Assembly: GCF_042682915.1 (NCBI RefSeq)
Contig: NZ_JBHUIW010000004.1
Span: 193,176-257,175, forward strand
DNA: 64,000 nucleotides
Source of the DNA: Rhodoplanes azumiensis
GTDB lineage: Bacteria > Pseudomonadota > Alphaproteobacteria > Rhizobiales > Xanthobacteraceae
Reading direction: 5' to 3'
The notes under the pieces were generated by a model, which ran no database searches, was not told the DNA's origin, and saw only the letters and a program-made list of their open reading frames with translations. This document shows positions 8,395 to 17,834 of the stretch, piece after piece; position 1 is the stretch's first letter; each line of letters opens with the position of its first letter. The position numbers and the translations under genes are program-made.

Positions 8395-9615
8395 TCATGA
8401 GCGTGGCCGATCGCCGCCGCGGCGATCGACGAGCAGCAAGGCCGCGGGTCCGACGAGCGCACCAAGCCCCATGGCGGCGAAGGCGGCGCCCCATCCGGCT
8501 CCGGTTCCGGCGCCGACGCCGCCGAGCACCCAGCCGAAGGCGAGAGGCCCGGCGAAGGCCCCGGCGAACCCCACCATCGAATAGACGGCCATGATCGCGC
8601 CGCGCTGGCGGGTGTCGCCGGTGGCCACCACGGAGGACGTCAAAGCCCCCGATTCCGCCGCCACTGCGACGCCATAGACGAGACAGAGTCCGATCAGCGC
8701 CGCCGAGACGACCTCGCCGGCCGCGAACCCCACCACCGGCGCGAGCGCCGCGGAGCCGATCATGACGCTGACGATCCAGCGGCGGCGGCCGATTCTCAAC
8801 GCGAGCTCGTTGCCGCCGACGCTCGCCGGCAGCAGGAGCAGGGTCAGGACCGCCGCGACGAGCGTCGGCTCGATCTGAAGCGGATCGCCGGGCCGCCGCG
8901 CGTAGGCAAAGGTCAGGAAGGCGACCGCCCAGGACCACAGGCCAAAGAGCTCGAAATTGTGCGCCCCGTAGGCCACGGCTCGGGCCATCACGGCACGGTC
9001 ACGCAGCACGGCACCGAACGGCTGCCGACCAGGGTCTTGCGGCGCGGCAGTTCGCCGGCGCGCTCGCCCGCGAAACACCATGGCGACCGTGACGGCGGCC
9101 GTCACGGGCCCGATGGCAGCCAGGCCGAAGGCCCAGCGCCAGCCGAGCCACGTCGACAGAAGGCCGATCATCGCGAACGAGAAGCCGGTGCCGATGGCGT
9201 AGCTCGAGGTGTAGAGGGCGACGGCGCGGGACTGCGCCGCCCCCTCCAGGCGGTCGGTCAGAAGTCGCAGTCCCGGCATGTACGTGCCGGCCAGACCAGC
9301 CCCCATGATCACCTGGAAAAGCAGAGCCGACCAGAAACCATGGACCAGAAGTGCGAAACCGAGCGCGCCGATCGCCGTGGCGAGCATCGAGGGCAGATAG
9401 ACGCGAAGCGGATCGGTCCGGTCGGTCCGCGTCACCAGGACCGGCACGGCCAATCCGTAACCGGCGTAGAAGGCGCCGCTGACCCAGCCTGCCTGCGAGG
9501 CGGTGAGATCCCATGCCGCACTCAGCGACGGGAGTTGCGCCACGAACCCGGCATAGGCGGCCATTCCGGCGACTTCGGCCGCGCAGACGAGCGCGACGAG
9601 CGGCTTGGCGTTCAT
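8395..9615 (-). CDS. MFS transporter in the ars block (possible arsenical exporter)
   Basis: A protein of about 406 aa with roughly twelve hydrophobic segments. The typical major-facilitator loop between helices 2 and 3 is partly visible (GYGLAVPVLVTRTDRTDPLR). The position between arsM and arsH on the same strand suggests export of arsenite or an organoarsenical, as reported for MFS-type Ars carriers such as ArsK. That assignment is inference; the sequence alone only shows an MFS permease. The ATG at 9615 was chosen; an in-frame GTG at 9621 follows a GAGG and is also possible. Confidence 0.75.
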   Translation of the reverse strand: MNAKPLVALVCAAEVAGMAAYAGFVAQLPSLSAAWDLTASQAGWVSGAFYAGYGLAVPVLVTRTDRTDPLRVYLPSMLATAIGALGFALLVHGFWSALLFQVIMGAGLAGTYMPGLRLLTDRLEGAAQSRAVALYTSSYAIGTGFSFAMIGLLSTWLGWRWAFGLAAIGPVTAAVTVAMVFRGRARRRTAAPQDPGRQPFGAVLRDRAVMARAVAYGAHNFELFGLWSWAVAFLTFAYARRPGDPLQIEPTLVAAVLTLLLLPASVGGNELALRIGRRRWIVSVMIGSAALAPVVGFAAGEVVSAALIGLCLVYGVAVAAESGALTSSVVATGDTRQRGAIMAVYSMVGFAGAFAGPLAFGWVLGGVGAGTGAGWGAAFAAMGLGALVGPAALLLVDRRGGDRPRS

Positions 9616-9714
9616 CCGCACACCATCCTCGGCGGCCAGACCCGATGATGGTCACTGCCCGGGCTGGATACTTTTCTGCACGAGGCGCAGCCCGTCGATG
9701 CGACGCGCCATGCG

Positions 9715-10563
9715 TCACCCGCCGCAGCAGGACGGGCCGCAACAGGCGCCGGCGACGCCGGGCTTGCGGGCGCGGATGAAGGCGCCGAAGAACTTGCCGT
9801 CCAGCTCGGCGGCCAGGGCGTCGACGTCGTGGCCCTTGCCGACCAGGAGGTCGCGGGCGTCCTCGACCTTGTAGACCCGAGTGGGCTCGATGGCGATGTC
9901 GACGAAGCCGGCGGCGGCGAGCTTCGCCGCGTAGTCCGCCTCGTCGAGCGCGCCGGCCAGGCAGCCGACCCACAACAACATGTCGGTGCGCAGCGCCGCA
10001 GGAATGTCGCCGCGCGTCACCACGTCGGACACGGCGAAGCGGCCGCCGGGCTTCAGCACGCGGAACGCCTCGCGAAGAACCCGGTCCTTGTCGCCCGACA
10101 GGTTGATCACGCAGTTCGAGATGATCACGTCGACCGTGTCGTCGGGCAGCGGGATCGCCTCGATCTCGCCCTTCAGAAACGCGACATTGTCGAGCCCCGC
10201 CTTGCGCTGGTTGTCGCGCGCGAGCGCCAACATTTCGTCGGTCATGTCGAGGCCATAGGCCTTGCCGGTCGATCCGACCCGGCGCGCCGACAGCAGCACA
10301 TCGATGCCGCCGCCGGAGCCCAGGTCGAGCACCGTCTCGCCCGGCGCCAGCGCAGCCAGCGCCGTCGGGTTGCCGCAGCCGAGCGACGCCAGCAGCGCCT
10401 CGGCCGGCACGCCCTCGGCTTGGCCCGCATCGTACAGATCCGTGGTGATCGGATCGCAGCCGCCGCGACCCGATCCGCAGCAGGCACTGCCGCCGCCGGC
10501 GACCTGCAGGGCCGCCTGGGCATACTTCTCTCGCACGACGTCCTTCACGTCCGGTCCGGTCAT
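9715..10563 (-). CDS. arsM: Arsenite S-adenosylmethionine methyltransferase
   Basis: A 282-aa class I methyltransferase with the SAM-binding motif VLDLGSGGGIDVLL. The three cysteines used to bind trivalent arsenic are present: LGCGNP, SNCVINL and the Cys of WVGCLAGAL. The C-terminus is Cys-rich (ACCGPSCCGG), as is common in bacterial ArsM. The enzyme converts arsenite stepwise to methylated arsenicals in the cytoplasm. AGGAGG stands before the ATG. The gene starts 13 bases after the arsR stop, so the two are co-transcribed. Confidence 0.95.
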   Translation of the reverse strand: MTGPDVKDVVREKYAQAALQVAGGGSACCGSGRGGCDPITTDLYDAGQAEGVPAEALLASLGCGNPTALAALAPGETVLDLGSGGGIDVLLSARRVGSTGKAYGLDMTDEMLALARDNQRKAGLDNVAFLKGEIEAIPLPDDTVDVIISNCVINLSGDKDRVLREAFRVLKPGGRFAVSDVVTRGDIPAALRTDMLLWVGCLAGALDEADYAAKLAAAGFVDIAIEPTRVYKVEDARDLLVGKGHDVDALAAELDGKFFGAFIRARKPGVAGACCGPSCCGG

Positions 10564-10576
10564 GGCCGGCCTCCTC

Positions 10577-10921
10577 TCAGCAGCAGGTGATGTCTTCCGG
10601 GCGCACGACCTTGGTGCGCGTGCAGCATTCGGCGTAGAGAAAGGCGAGCAGCTCGCCGAGCGCCACGGCGTCGGCCGTGTAACGCAGGAACGTGCCTTCG
10701 CGGCGGACCTTCACCAGGCCTTCCGTCTTCAGCTTGTCGAGGTGATGAGACAGCGTCGACGGCGTGATGCCGAGGCTCTCGCCGATCTCGCCGACGACGA
10801 GCCCCTCGGGATGGGCGGAGAGGAGGAGCCGGACGATCCGCAGGCGCGGCTCCGCCCCCATCGCGGCCAGCATGTCCGCGAAGCGGACCACCGCGGCATC
10901 GTCTGGGGCATCGTCCGGCAT
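10577..10921 (-). CDS. arsR: ArsR/SmtB-family arsenic-responsive repressor
   Basis: A 114-aa winged-helix repressor (ITPSTLSHHLDKL recognition region). It lacks the ELCVCDL cysteine motif in the DNA-binding helix. Instead it has four cysteines at its C-terminus: C99-C100 and C113-C114. This resembles ArsR types that bind arsenite at C-terminal cysteines. It is the first gene of the leftward ars block, with AGGAGG before the ATG, and should repress its own operon until arsenite is present. Confidence 0.92.
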   Translation of the reverse strand: MPDDAPDDAAVVRFADMLAAMGAEPRLRIVRLLLSAHPEGLVVGEIGESLGITPSTLSHHLDKLKTEGLVKVRREGTFLRYTADAVALGELLAFLYAECCTRTKVVRPEDITCC

Positions 10922-10939
10922 GGCGCCTCCTATTTTTCT

Positions 10940-10985
10940 ATTTCTACCATTATCGAATTATAAAGTCCATCCCTCTTCCAAGCTG
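10940..10985 (-). promoter_or_regulatory. Putative arsR promoter/operator
   Basis: The only AT-rich stretch near the arsR start lies here. Read on the minus strand it contains TATAAT (10962 down to 10957), about 36 bases before the ATG. Only a weak -35-like AGCTTG lies 16 bases further upstream. A poor dyad (TTATAATTCGATAAT) overlaps the -10 and may be the ArsR site. The -10 is convincing; the operator is a guess. Confidence 0.4.
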
Positions 10986-10997
10986 ACGCGCGAGTGT

Positions 10998-11792
10998 TCA
11001 CCCGTGCCGCCAGACCTTCACGGACGAGACGACGAGGATCAGCGCCAGGATCGGCAACAGGACGGGATCCGGGACGATCCCGAGCAGGCGCCCCCCGACG
11101 AAGGTGCCGGCGATCGATCCGGCCGCCATGACCAGCACGAAGCTCTTGTTCCGGGCGACGACCGCGAAGGCGCTGTCGCGGCTGTAGCGGGTGAAGCCGA
11201 CGATCATGGTCGGCAGGCTGACGGCCAGCGACAGGCTGCCGGCGAGCTTGATGTCGGCACCGAACAGCAGGACCAGCGTCGGAATGAGAAGCTCACCGCC
11301 CGCGACACCCATCAACGACGCGACGACACCGATCGCGAACCCCGCGACGATCCCGGCGACGATCTGCCATCCCCCCGAGAACAAGGGCTCGGCCCCCGTC
11401 GTCCCGTGCCCGAGGACGAGAACCACGGCGATCAGCACCAGAAGAACGGCGAGGACGCGGTAGAGGGTGCGCGAGCCGAGCTTCGTCGCCCATCCGGCCC
11501 CCAGCCACGCGCCGAGCAGGCTGCCGGCGAGCAGGTTGACGATCGTCGGCCAATTCGCCGCGACGGTCGCGAACGGCACCGTCCCGGCCCGGAACGGCAG
11601 GGCCGTGGCGACCACCACGAGGCTCATGGCCTTGTTGAGGATCACGGCCTCGAGGGCGCGAAACCGGAACGGCCCGATGAGGAGCGGCAGCCGGAACTCG
11701 GCGCCGCCGAGGCCGATCAACCCGCCGAGTGTGCCGATGAGGGCACCTCCTCCAAACGCGGCAGCCGGGTTCCGCCCTTCCGAGTCCGTCAT
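10998..11792 (-). CDS. TauE/SafE-family membrane permease
   Basis: A polytopic membrane protein of about 264 aa with two similar halves. Each starts with a glycine-rich motif: GTLGGLIGLGGAEFRLPLL and ASLMGVAGGELLIPTL. That duplicated motif is the TauE/SafE (DUF81) signature. Family members are thought to export sulfite, sulfoacetate or other small anions. It lies upstream of arsR on the same strand but about 76 bases from it and ahead of the arsR promoter, so it is probably a separate unit. The ATG at 11792 gives a compact N-terminus; 11840 is in frame. Confidence 0.82.
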   Translation of the reverse strand: MTDSEGRNPAAAFGGGALIGTLGGLIGLGGAEFRLPLLIGPFRFRALEAVILNKAMSLVVVATALPFRAGTVPFATVAANWPTIVNLLAGSLLGAWLGAGWATKLGSRTLYRVLAVLLVLIAVVLVLGHGTTGAEPLFSGGWQIVAGIVAGFAIGVVASLMGVAGGELLIPTLVLLFGADIKLAGSLSLAVSLPTMIVGFTRYSRDSAFAVVARNKSFVLVMAAGSIAGTFVGGRLLGIVPDPVLLPILALILVVSSVKVWRHG

Positions 11793-12093
11793 CTCATCAG
11801 CCCAAATCCGGGACGGCGAGATGTCTATGCGCCGATGCATGCGCCGGCAAGCTCATCCTCGCAGCACGCGCGGCGATCGGAAAGACACGAGGCAGGTGAT
11901 GGGCGTCTCGCCCCGATCGCGCGACGTTTCGTGGGGAGATCCACCGGACTCCGGCCGACCAGGGACCAGGTTCGGTTTCAGGCCCTGCCCTCGATCAGGA
12001 TCCGCACGCGAATCGAGCACCGGTCTTTCGGCACGACATCCAGTCGGCGACGGCTTTCGGGACGCGCGGCTCGCCCACCGTGGGAACCGCGCC

Positions 12094-13298
12094 TCATTCG
12101 TGGCGCAAGGCCTCGATCGGATCGAGATGGGCGGCGCGACGGGCCGGAAAATAGCCGAAGACGAGCCCGACCACGGCCGAGAAGCCGAAGGCGATCAGGA
12201 TGATCCAGGGATCGAGCAGGAACGGCACCTTCAGCCGGCTGGTGGTGAGCCAGGCGAGGCCGAGGCCGAGCAGAATGCCGACCAGCCCGCCGAACAGGGA
12301 CAGCACCGCGGCCTCCACGAGGAATTGCCGCAGCACCTGGCCTTCCAGCGCCCCGATGGCGAGTCGGATGCCGATCTCGCGGGTGCGCTCCGTCACCGAG
12401 ACGAGCATGATGTTCATGATACCGATGCCGCCGACCAGCAGGCTGACCGCCGCGACCGCGCCCAAGAGACCGGTCAACACCAGGGTGGTGCCGACCGTGG
12501 TCTGCACGAGCAGCTTCATGTCGCGAACCGCGAAGTCGTCCTCCTCGCCGGGCGAGATATGGCGGCGCTCGCGCAGCAGCCGCTCGGTGTCGGCCTGGAT
12601 CTTGGCCGTGTCCACCCCGTCCTCGGCCGCGATGTAGATCGAGCCGAGGTCGGTGTTGCCGACGACCCGGCGGTGGAAGGTCCGCAGCGGAACCAGCAGC
12701 ACGTCGTCCTGGTCGGCGCCGGTGCTCGACTGCCCCTTGGGCTCGAGCAGGCCGATCACCTCGCACGAGACGGTCCCGAGCCGGAGCGTCTGACCCACGG
12801 GATCGTTCGGCCCGAACAGCTCCTTTCGCACGGTCGCGCCGACGATGCAGGCCGCCCGGCCTCCGCGGATCTCGGTGTCGAGGAACTGGCGCCCGGACGC
12901 GAGCTGCCAGTCCTGGGTCACGAAATAGGCGTTGTCGGTGCCCGTGACCAGGGCCACGTGATTGCGCGATCCGTAGACGAGCTTGACCGACTTCTGCGCG
13001 ACAGGCGCGACCGCGCGCACGCCGGCGAGCTGCTCGCGGACCGCCTCGACGTCGCGGATGTTGAACGGCTTCGCATCGGTGCTCGCGCGCCCCGGCCCGA
13101 ATTGTCCGGGACGGACGAACAGGAGATTGCTCCCGAGCTTCGACAGGTCGGCGCTCACCTTGGCGGTCGTGCCCTTGCCGACCGTGACCATCGCGATGAC
13201 GGCGGCGACCCCGATGACGATCCCGAGGATCGTCAGGAACGAGCGGAGCGCGTTGCGCCTGATCGCCCGCATGGCGAGAAGAACGGTTTCGAGCAGCA

Positions 13299-13302
<4 letters not shown>
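12094..13302 (-). CDS. MacB-type ABC exporter permease
   Basis: A 402-aa permease: an N-terminal transmembrane helix (about 20-40), a large periplasmic MacB_PCD domain, and three C-terminal helices with an FtsX domain (about 275-400). This is the four-helix MacB/LolC topology without the ATPase fused. It couples to the ATPase gene directly upstream, overlapping its stop; the start is GTG 13302 or ATG 13299. The third partner, a MacA-like adaptor, begins the operon. Such systems move peptides, lipids or drugs across the envelope. No substrate can be read from the sequence. Confidence 0.88.
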
Positions 13303-14018
<716 letters not shown>

Positions 14019-14029
14019 GATCGCCCTCC

Positions 14030-15346
14030 TCAACGCTTGCTCGACACCGCGTCGACGACCACGGCATCGCCGGGGGAGAGCTGGCCCTTGCGGATCTCGG
14101 TCACGCGTCCGTCGCTGGAGCCGACCGACACCGGGACGGCCACCGGAGCACCGTCGCGCAGGATCCAGACCTTCTGGTCGGCTTTCGGGCCGCGGCCGGC
14201 GTCCTCGTGCTTGCTGGGCGGCCGCCGCGTCGCGGACGGAACGCTCGGCAACAGAGCCTTCAGGAATCCCCCGCCCTGCTGCGGCGCCGCCGGCGGGGAG
14301 AACCGCAACGCCGCATTGGGGACCAGAACGGCATTCTCGACCTCCTGGACCAGGATCTGAGCCGTGGCGGTCATGCCCGGGCGGATCGAGAGATCCGAGT
14401 TGTCGATGCTGAGCACCGCCTTGTACGTGACCACCCCCTGCACCACCTCGGAGCCGAAGCGGATGTCGCGGACCGCGGCCGGGAACTTGCGGTCCGGATA
14501 GGCGTCCACCCCGAACGTCACCTTCTGGCCGACCTTGACCTTGCCGACCTCCGCCTCGTCGACATCGACGAGAACCTCCATGCGGTGGAGATCCTCTGCG
14601 ACGACGAACAGAACCGGAGCCTGCAGCGAGGTCGCGACGAACTGCCCCGGATCGACGCCGCGCTTCAGAACGACGCCGTCGATCGGCGAGACGATCGAGG
14701 CTTTCGCGAGATTGATCTCCGCGAGGCGGAGATCGGCCTCGGCTGCCGCGACCTCGGCGACGGAGAGGTCGTGCTGGGCGATCGACCGGTCGTGGTTCGC
14801 CTTGGCGACCTCGAGGTCTCGCATCGAGCCGGCACTGGTTTGCGACAACAACGCCTTGCGATCGTGTTCGGCGCGCTTCTCGGCGATCGTGGCGATCGCC
14901 TCCGCGACGCGCGCTTTCGCCGAGCTCAGGCGTGCCCGCGCGCTGGCGACCGTCGCGGCGAGCTTGTCGGGATCGAGCTCGGCCAGAACCTGACCGCTTC
15001 GGACCACGCTGTTGTAGTCGACCAGAACCTTGCGGATCGTTCCCGAGAGCTCGCTCGAGATGCTGACCTGGGTGATCGGTTGCGCCGAGCCCGTCGCCGT
15101 GACGACGACCGTCAAGTTGCCGCGGCTGACCGGCTGGGTGGTGAAGCGGATGCCGTCCCGGCTCGCGCCTCCGGGCCAGAACCCATACAGCCCCAGCGCC
15201 AGCCCTGCAGCGACCAGGACCGCGCCGAGAACACGCCATCGACGGCGAGATCGACTGCGTTGCTTCCCGACGGCGAGCACGGCCTCGACCGCGGCGATGT
15301 CGGGCGCCCGATTGTCTGCCAGCGGTGTCTCGGCCTTGTCGAGCAT
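14030..15346 (-). CDS. MacA/HlyD-type periplasmic adaptor of the ABC exporter
   Basis: A 438-aa protein: a cytoplasmic N-terminus of about 35 residues, one membrane anchor (VLGAVLVAAGLALGLYGFW), then the split biotinyl-lipoyl domain (KVLVDYNSVVRSGQVLAELD ... SIVSPIDGVVLKRGV) flanking a coiled-coil hairpin of about 100 residues, and a beta-barrel domain. It would link the inner-membrane MacB-like complex to an outer-membrane channel. No TolC gene is in this operon; a TolC-type gene lies 18 kb away in the island. First gene of a three-gene leftward operon. Confidence 0.88.
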   Translation of the reverse strand: MLDKAETPLADNRAPDIAAVEAVLAVGKQRSRSRRRWRVLGAVLVAAGLALGLYGFWPGGASRDGIRFTTQPVSRGNLTVVVTATGSAQPITQVSISSELSGTIRKVLVDYNSVVRSGQVLAELDPDKLAATVASARARLSSAKARVAEAIATIAEKRAEHDRKALLSQTSAGSMRDLEVAKANHDRSIAQHDLSVAEVAAAEADLRLAEINLAKASIVSPIDGVVLKRGVDPGQFVATSLQAPVLFVVAEDLHRMEVLVDVDEAEVGKVKVGQKVTFGVDAYPDRKFPAAVRDIRFGSEVVQGVVTYKAVLSIDNSDLSIRPGMTATAQILVQEVENAVLVPNAALRFSPPAAPQQGGGFLKALLPSVPSATRRPPSKHEDAGRGPKADQKVWILRDGAPVAVPVSVGSSDGRVTEIRKGQLSPGDAVVVDAVSSKR

Positions 15347-15848
15347 GGTCGTCGCCCCGGTGAGCGCACGTCGGTGGCAAGTGGAAGCGACCGTAATCCG
15401 GCTCGGCTGGGCCGATCGTGATCAGAATCAACTTTCGTTCCCGAGATGCGCGAACACAGACCTCCGCGAAGCTGCCGCGGTACTGAAAAACCACTATCGA
15501 AGGAGCCGGCCTTCTCCGCTCCGAGCGGACCGAGTCGGTCGTCGGTCACTGCCGAACTCTTGTCGTCGGCGTCCGATCCAGTCCGTCCCTCTCGTCGCAT
15601 TTCATTGGAGACCCACTCTGCTGACGACGCGCTGACGATCTCGGCACGTCGCGGCCGAAGCGATTGGCGCGAGCCCGGATCGACCGACGGTCGACGCTCC
15701 GCGACCGGCACCTGTGACCTTAGAGGATGAGCGTCGCCGAGCCCGGGGCCGGCTCCGGCCGCCGCGGTCGACAGGGCAGAACTGCAACGGGTCGGCTACA
15801 GACCGAGCGGCCCGGGTGATAGGAGTGGCTGCAGATCGGCACTCCGCA
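15347..15848. other. Divergent intergenic region, no gene seen
   Basis: About 500 bases separate the adaptor start (leftward) from the TauE/SafE permease (rightward). I see no coding sequence with a ribosome site and no convincing repeat. Promoters for both genes must lie here, but no clear -35/-10 pair stands out. Confidence 0.4.
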
Positions 15849-16649
15849 ATGGGTCACTTGCGCCGCGAAGCCGCGAGCCCTGTCATGATCACCGCACTCG
15901 CCACCGGCGCGATCCTGGTCGTCTCCGCCGTCTTCGTGACGCTCGGGCTCGGCGGCGGCATCTTGTTCGTGCCGATCCTGCACTGGACCGGCCACGACCT
16001 GCAGAGCGTGGCGATCCCGCTCGGCCTGCTGCTCAACGGGCTCAACACGCTGCTGGCCCTGCTTCCCTACGGCCGGGCCGGCCTGGTCGACTGGCGCGGC
16101 GGCGCGCCGATCGCCGTCTCCGCCGCCGCGACGGCCCCGCTCGGCGCCGGCGTTCAGCCCTGGCTCGCCTCGGAGACGGTGCTTCTGCTGTTCGCCGGCG
16201 CCGTCGTCCTCGCGGCGCTTCGTGCCCTCGGGGGGACTCCGAAAGGCGGAGGCCCGGACGAGAGCACCGGGCCGGGGACCGGGCGCTTCGCCGTCCGGCT
16301 CGTCGTCGGGGCGGCGGTCGGCTTCGTCGGCGGGCTCCTCGGCATCGGCGCCGGCTTCCTCGTCGTTCCGGTGCTCGTGGCGCTGCGCTACCCGCCGCGG
16401 CGTGCTGCCGCGACGACGGCCCTGGTCGTCACCGTGTGCTCCTTCGCGGGCGTCGCCGGCTACGCGCCGACGCTCGACCTGCCGGTCGGGCCGACCCTGC
16501 TCACCGTCGCTGCCGTTCTGATCGGATCCAGGATCGGCACCTTGCTGATGCTGCGCACGGCCCGCCCGGCCTGGATCATGCGCGGCTACGCGATCGTCCT
16601 GGCCGGAGTCGCCGCGATGCTGTGCGGCGAGGTCTTGGCGCGGCTCTGA
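15849..16649 (+). CDS. TauE/SafE-family membrane permease (second copy type)
   Basis: A protein of about 266 aa with the duplicated family motif: FVTLGLGGGILFVPIL near the N-terminus and GFVGGLLGIGAGFLVVPVL in the middle, plus about eight hydrophobic segments. It is a different branch from the permease at 10998-11792. Anion (sulfite or organosulfonate type) export is the family role; the real substrate is unknown. Starts at 15849 or 15885 are possible and neither has a good ribosome site. It points toward the metallo-beta-lactamase-fold gene, which converges on it. Confidence 0.78.
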   Translation: MGHLRREAASPVMITALATGAILVVSAVFVTLGLGGGILFVPILHWTGHDLQSVAIPLGLLLNGLNTLLALLPYGRAGLVDWRGGAPIAVSAAATAPLGAGVQPWLASETVLLLFAGAVVLAALRALGGTPKGGGPDESTGPGTGRFAVRLVVGAAVGFVGGLLGIGAGFLVVPVLVALRYPPRRAAATTALVVTVCSFAGVAGYAPTLDLPVGPTLLTVAAVLIGSRIGTLLMLRTARPAWIMRGYAIVLAGVAAMLCGEVLARL

Positions 16650-16798
16650 CCGCCGCCGCGGTCAGCGGACCGGACGCTGCAGCCCCGCGCTCCGCGCCTG
16701 CCGGGCGCGTCCGAGAGCACGTCGCTCGGTGCGCATGACGTCCCACATTCTCCGGCCGCACCGGGCGGCAATTCTGGACGCGACGAACGGCCGACCGG

Positions 16799-17716
16799 CT
16801 ACTGCTCGTCGAACTCCAGTTGCTCGAAGACCGCCTGGGCATTGCGACCGGCCAGCTGATCGGCGCCGGTGAGGCGAAGAAACCGTGACTGGTCGATCCG
16901 GGCCGCGTCGCTCATGCCGCCTCCCTGCTTCACGATCTTTCGGACGGCATCTCGCAGGTGAGCAAGGTAGTCTCGCGTCGCGGCGGTCGCGCCTGCCAAT
17001 GTGGTCGGACGGCCATGGCCGGGCACGACGACGCTCGGCTCGAGGGCCGCCATGGCGTCGAATGCCGTGATCCAGGCGTCGACACGCGACACGGGCAGGA
17101 TGCCGAGCATCCGATCGACGAAGACGATGTCGCCGGCGAACACGATACGACGGCTCGGCAGCCAGACGACAGCATCGCCCGGCGTGTGGGCCACGCCCGT
17201 GTGCCGCAACTCGAACCGCTCTCCCCCGATGACGAGATCGAGACGCTCCCGGAACGTCTCGTCGGCGAACGCAGGTGTGGTTCCGGCCAGGGTGTTCTCT
17301 CCGACAAGAGTCGACAGGATGGTCCACTGCTGGTCCAGCCGCTCCCGCTGATCCTCGACCGCCCGCGCCGACGCGATGATGCGAGCGCCCCTCGCCTTCC
17401 AATAGCCGTTGCCGAGCCAGCGATGGTCCTGACCCCCGGTATTGATGACGGCGACGACCGGCTGCGCCGTCACCTTTCGGATCTCACGATCGATCGCCGC
17501 GGCGCCCGCGGCGCTTCCGCCGCTGTCGATCAGCACGACACCGTCCGTCGTCAGCACGACGCCGAAGGTCGCGTTGTTCCCGAGATTCTCCGACGAGCGT
17601 TGGCCCAGGTCGCCGACGACGGCCCAGACGTTCTCGGCGACGGCGACCATTTCCAGCCCGAGCGCCGATCGTGCGCCGATCACGAACAGGCACACCGCAA
17701 GCATCATCGATCGCAT
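16799..17716 (-). CDS. Secreted metallo-beta-lactamase-fold protein with a degenerate first metal motif
   Basis: A 305-aa protein with a signal peptide (MRSMMLAVCLFVIGARSALG). The MBL fold is recognisable from GVVLIDSGGS, HTGVAHTPGDAVVW, FAGDIVFVDR and VVPGHGRP, which supply a His, an Asp and a His for metal binding. The usual HxHxDH motif is replaced by TGGQDH, keeping only D and H, so the zinc site is altered or incomplete. Relatives occur near sulfur-oxidation (SoxH) and PQQ systems. GGGAGGA precedes the ATG at 17716. It is the last gene of a leftward block that also encodes an ABC exporter, about 118 bases after the permease. Its function is unknown. Confidence 0.8.
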   Translation of the reverse strand: MRSMMLAVCLFVIGARSALGLEMVAVAENVWAVVGDLGQRSSENLGNNATFGVVLTTDGVVLIDSGGSAAGAAAIDREIRKVTAQPVVAVINTGGQDHRWLGNGYWKARGARIIASARAVEDQRERLDQQWTILSTLVGENTLAGTTPAFADETFRERLDLVIGGERFELRHTGVAHTPGDAVVWLPSRRIVFAGDIVFVDRMLGILPVSRVDAWITAFDAMAALEPSVVVPGHGRPTTLAGATAATRDYLAHLRDAVRKIVKQGGGMSDAARIDQSRFLRLTGADQLAGRNAQAVFEQLEFDEQ

Positions 17717-17834
17717 TTGGTCCTCCCTTGAAGCGACGATCTGAGTTGCCGGCTGCACCAGGGTTCCATGACGGTCTCCGGATCCGCCCTGTTCGCTGCC
17801 GGCTCATCCCGCATTCGAGGTGGATCGCTGGGCC

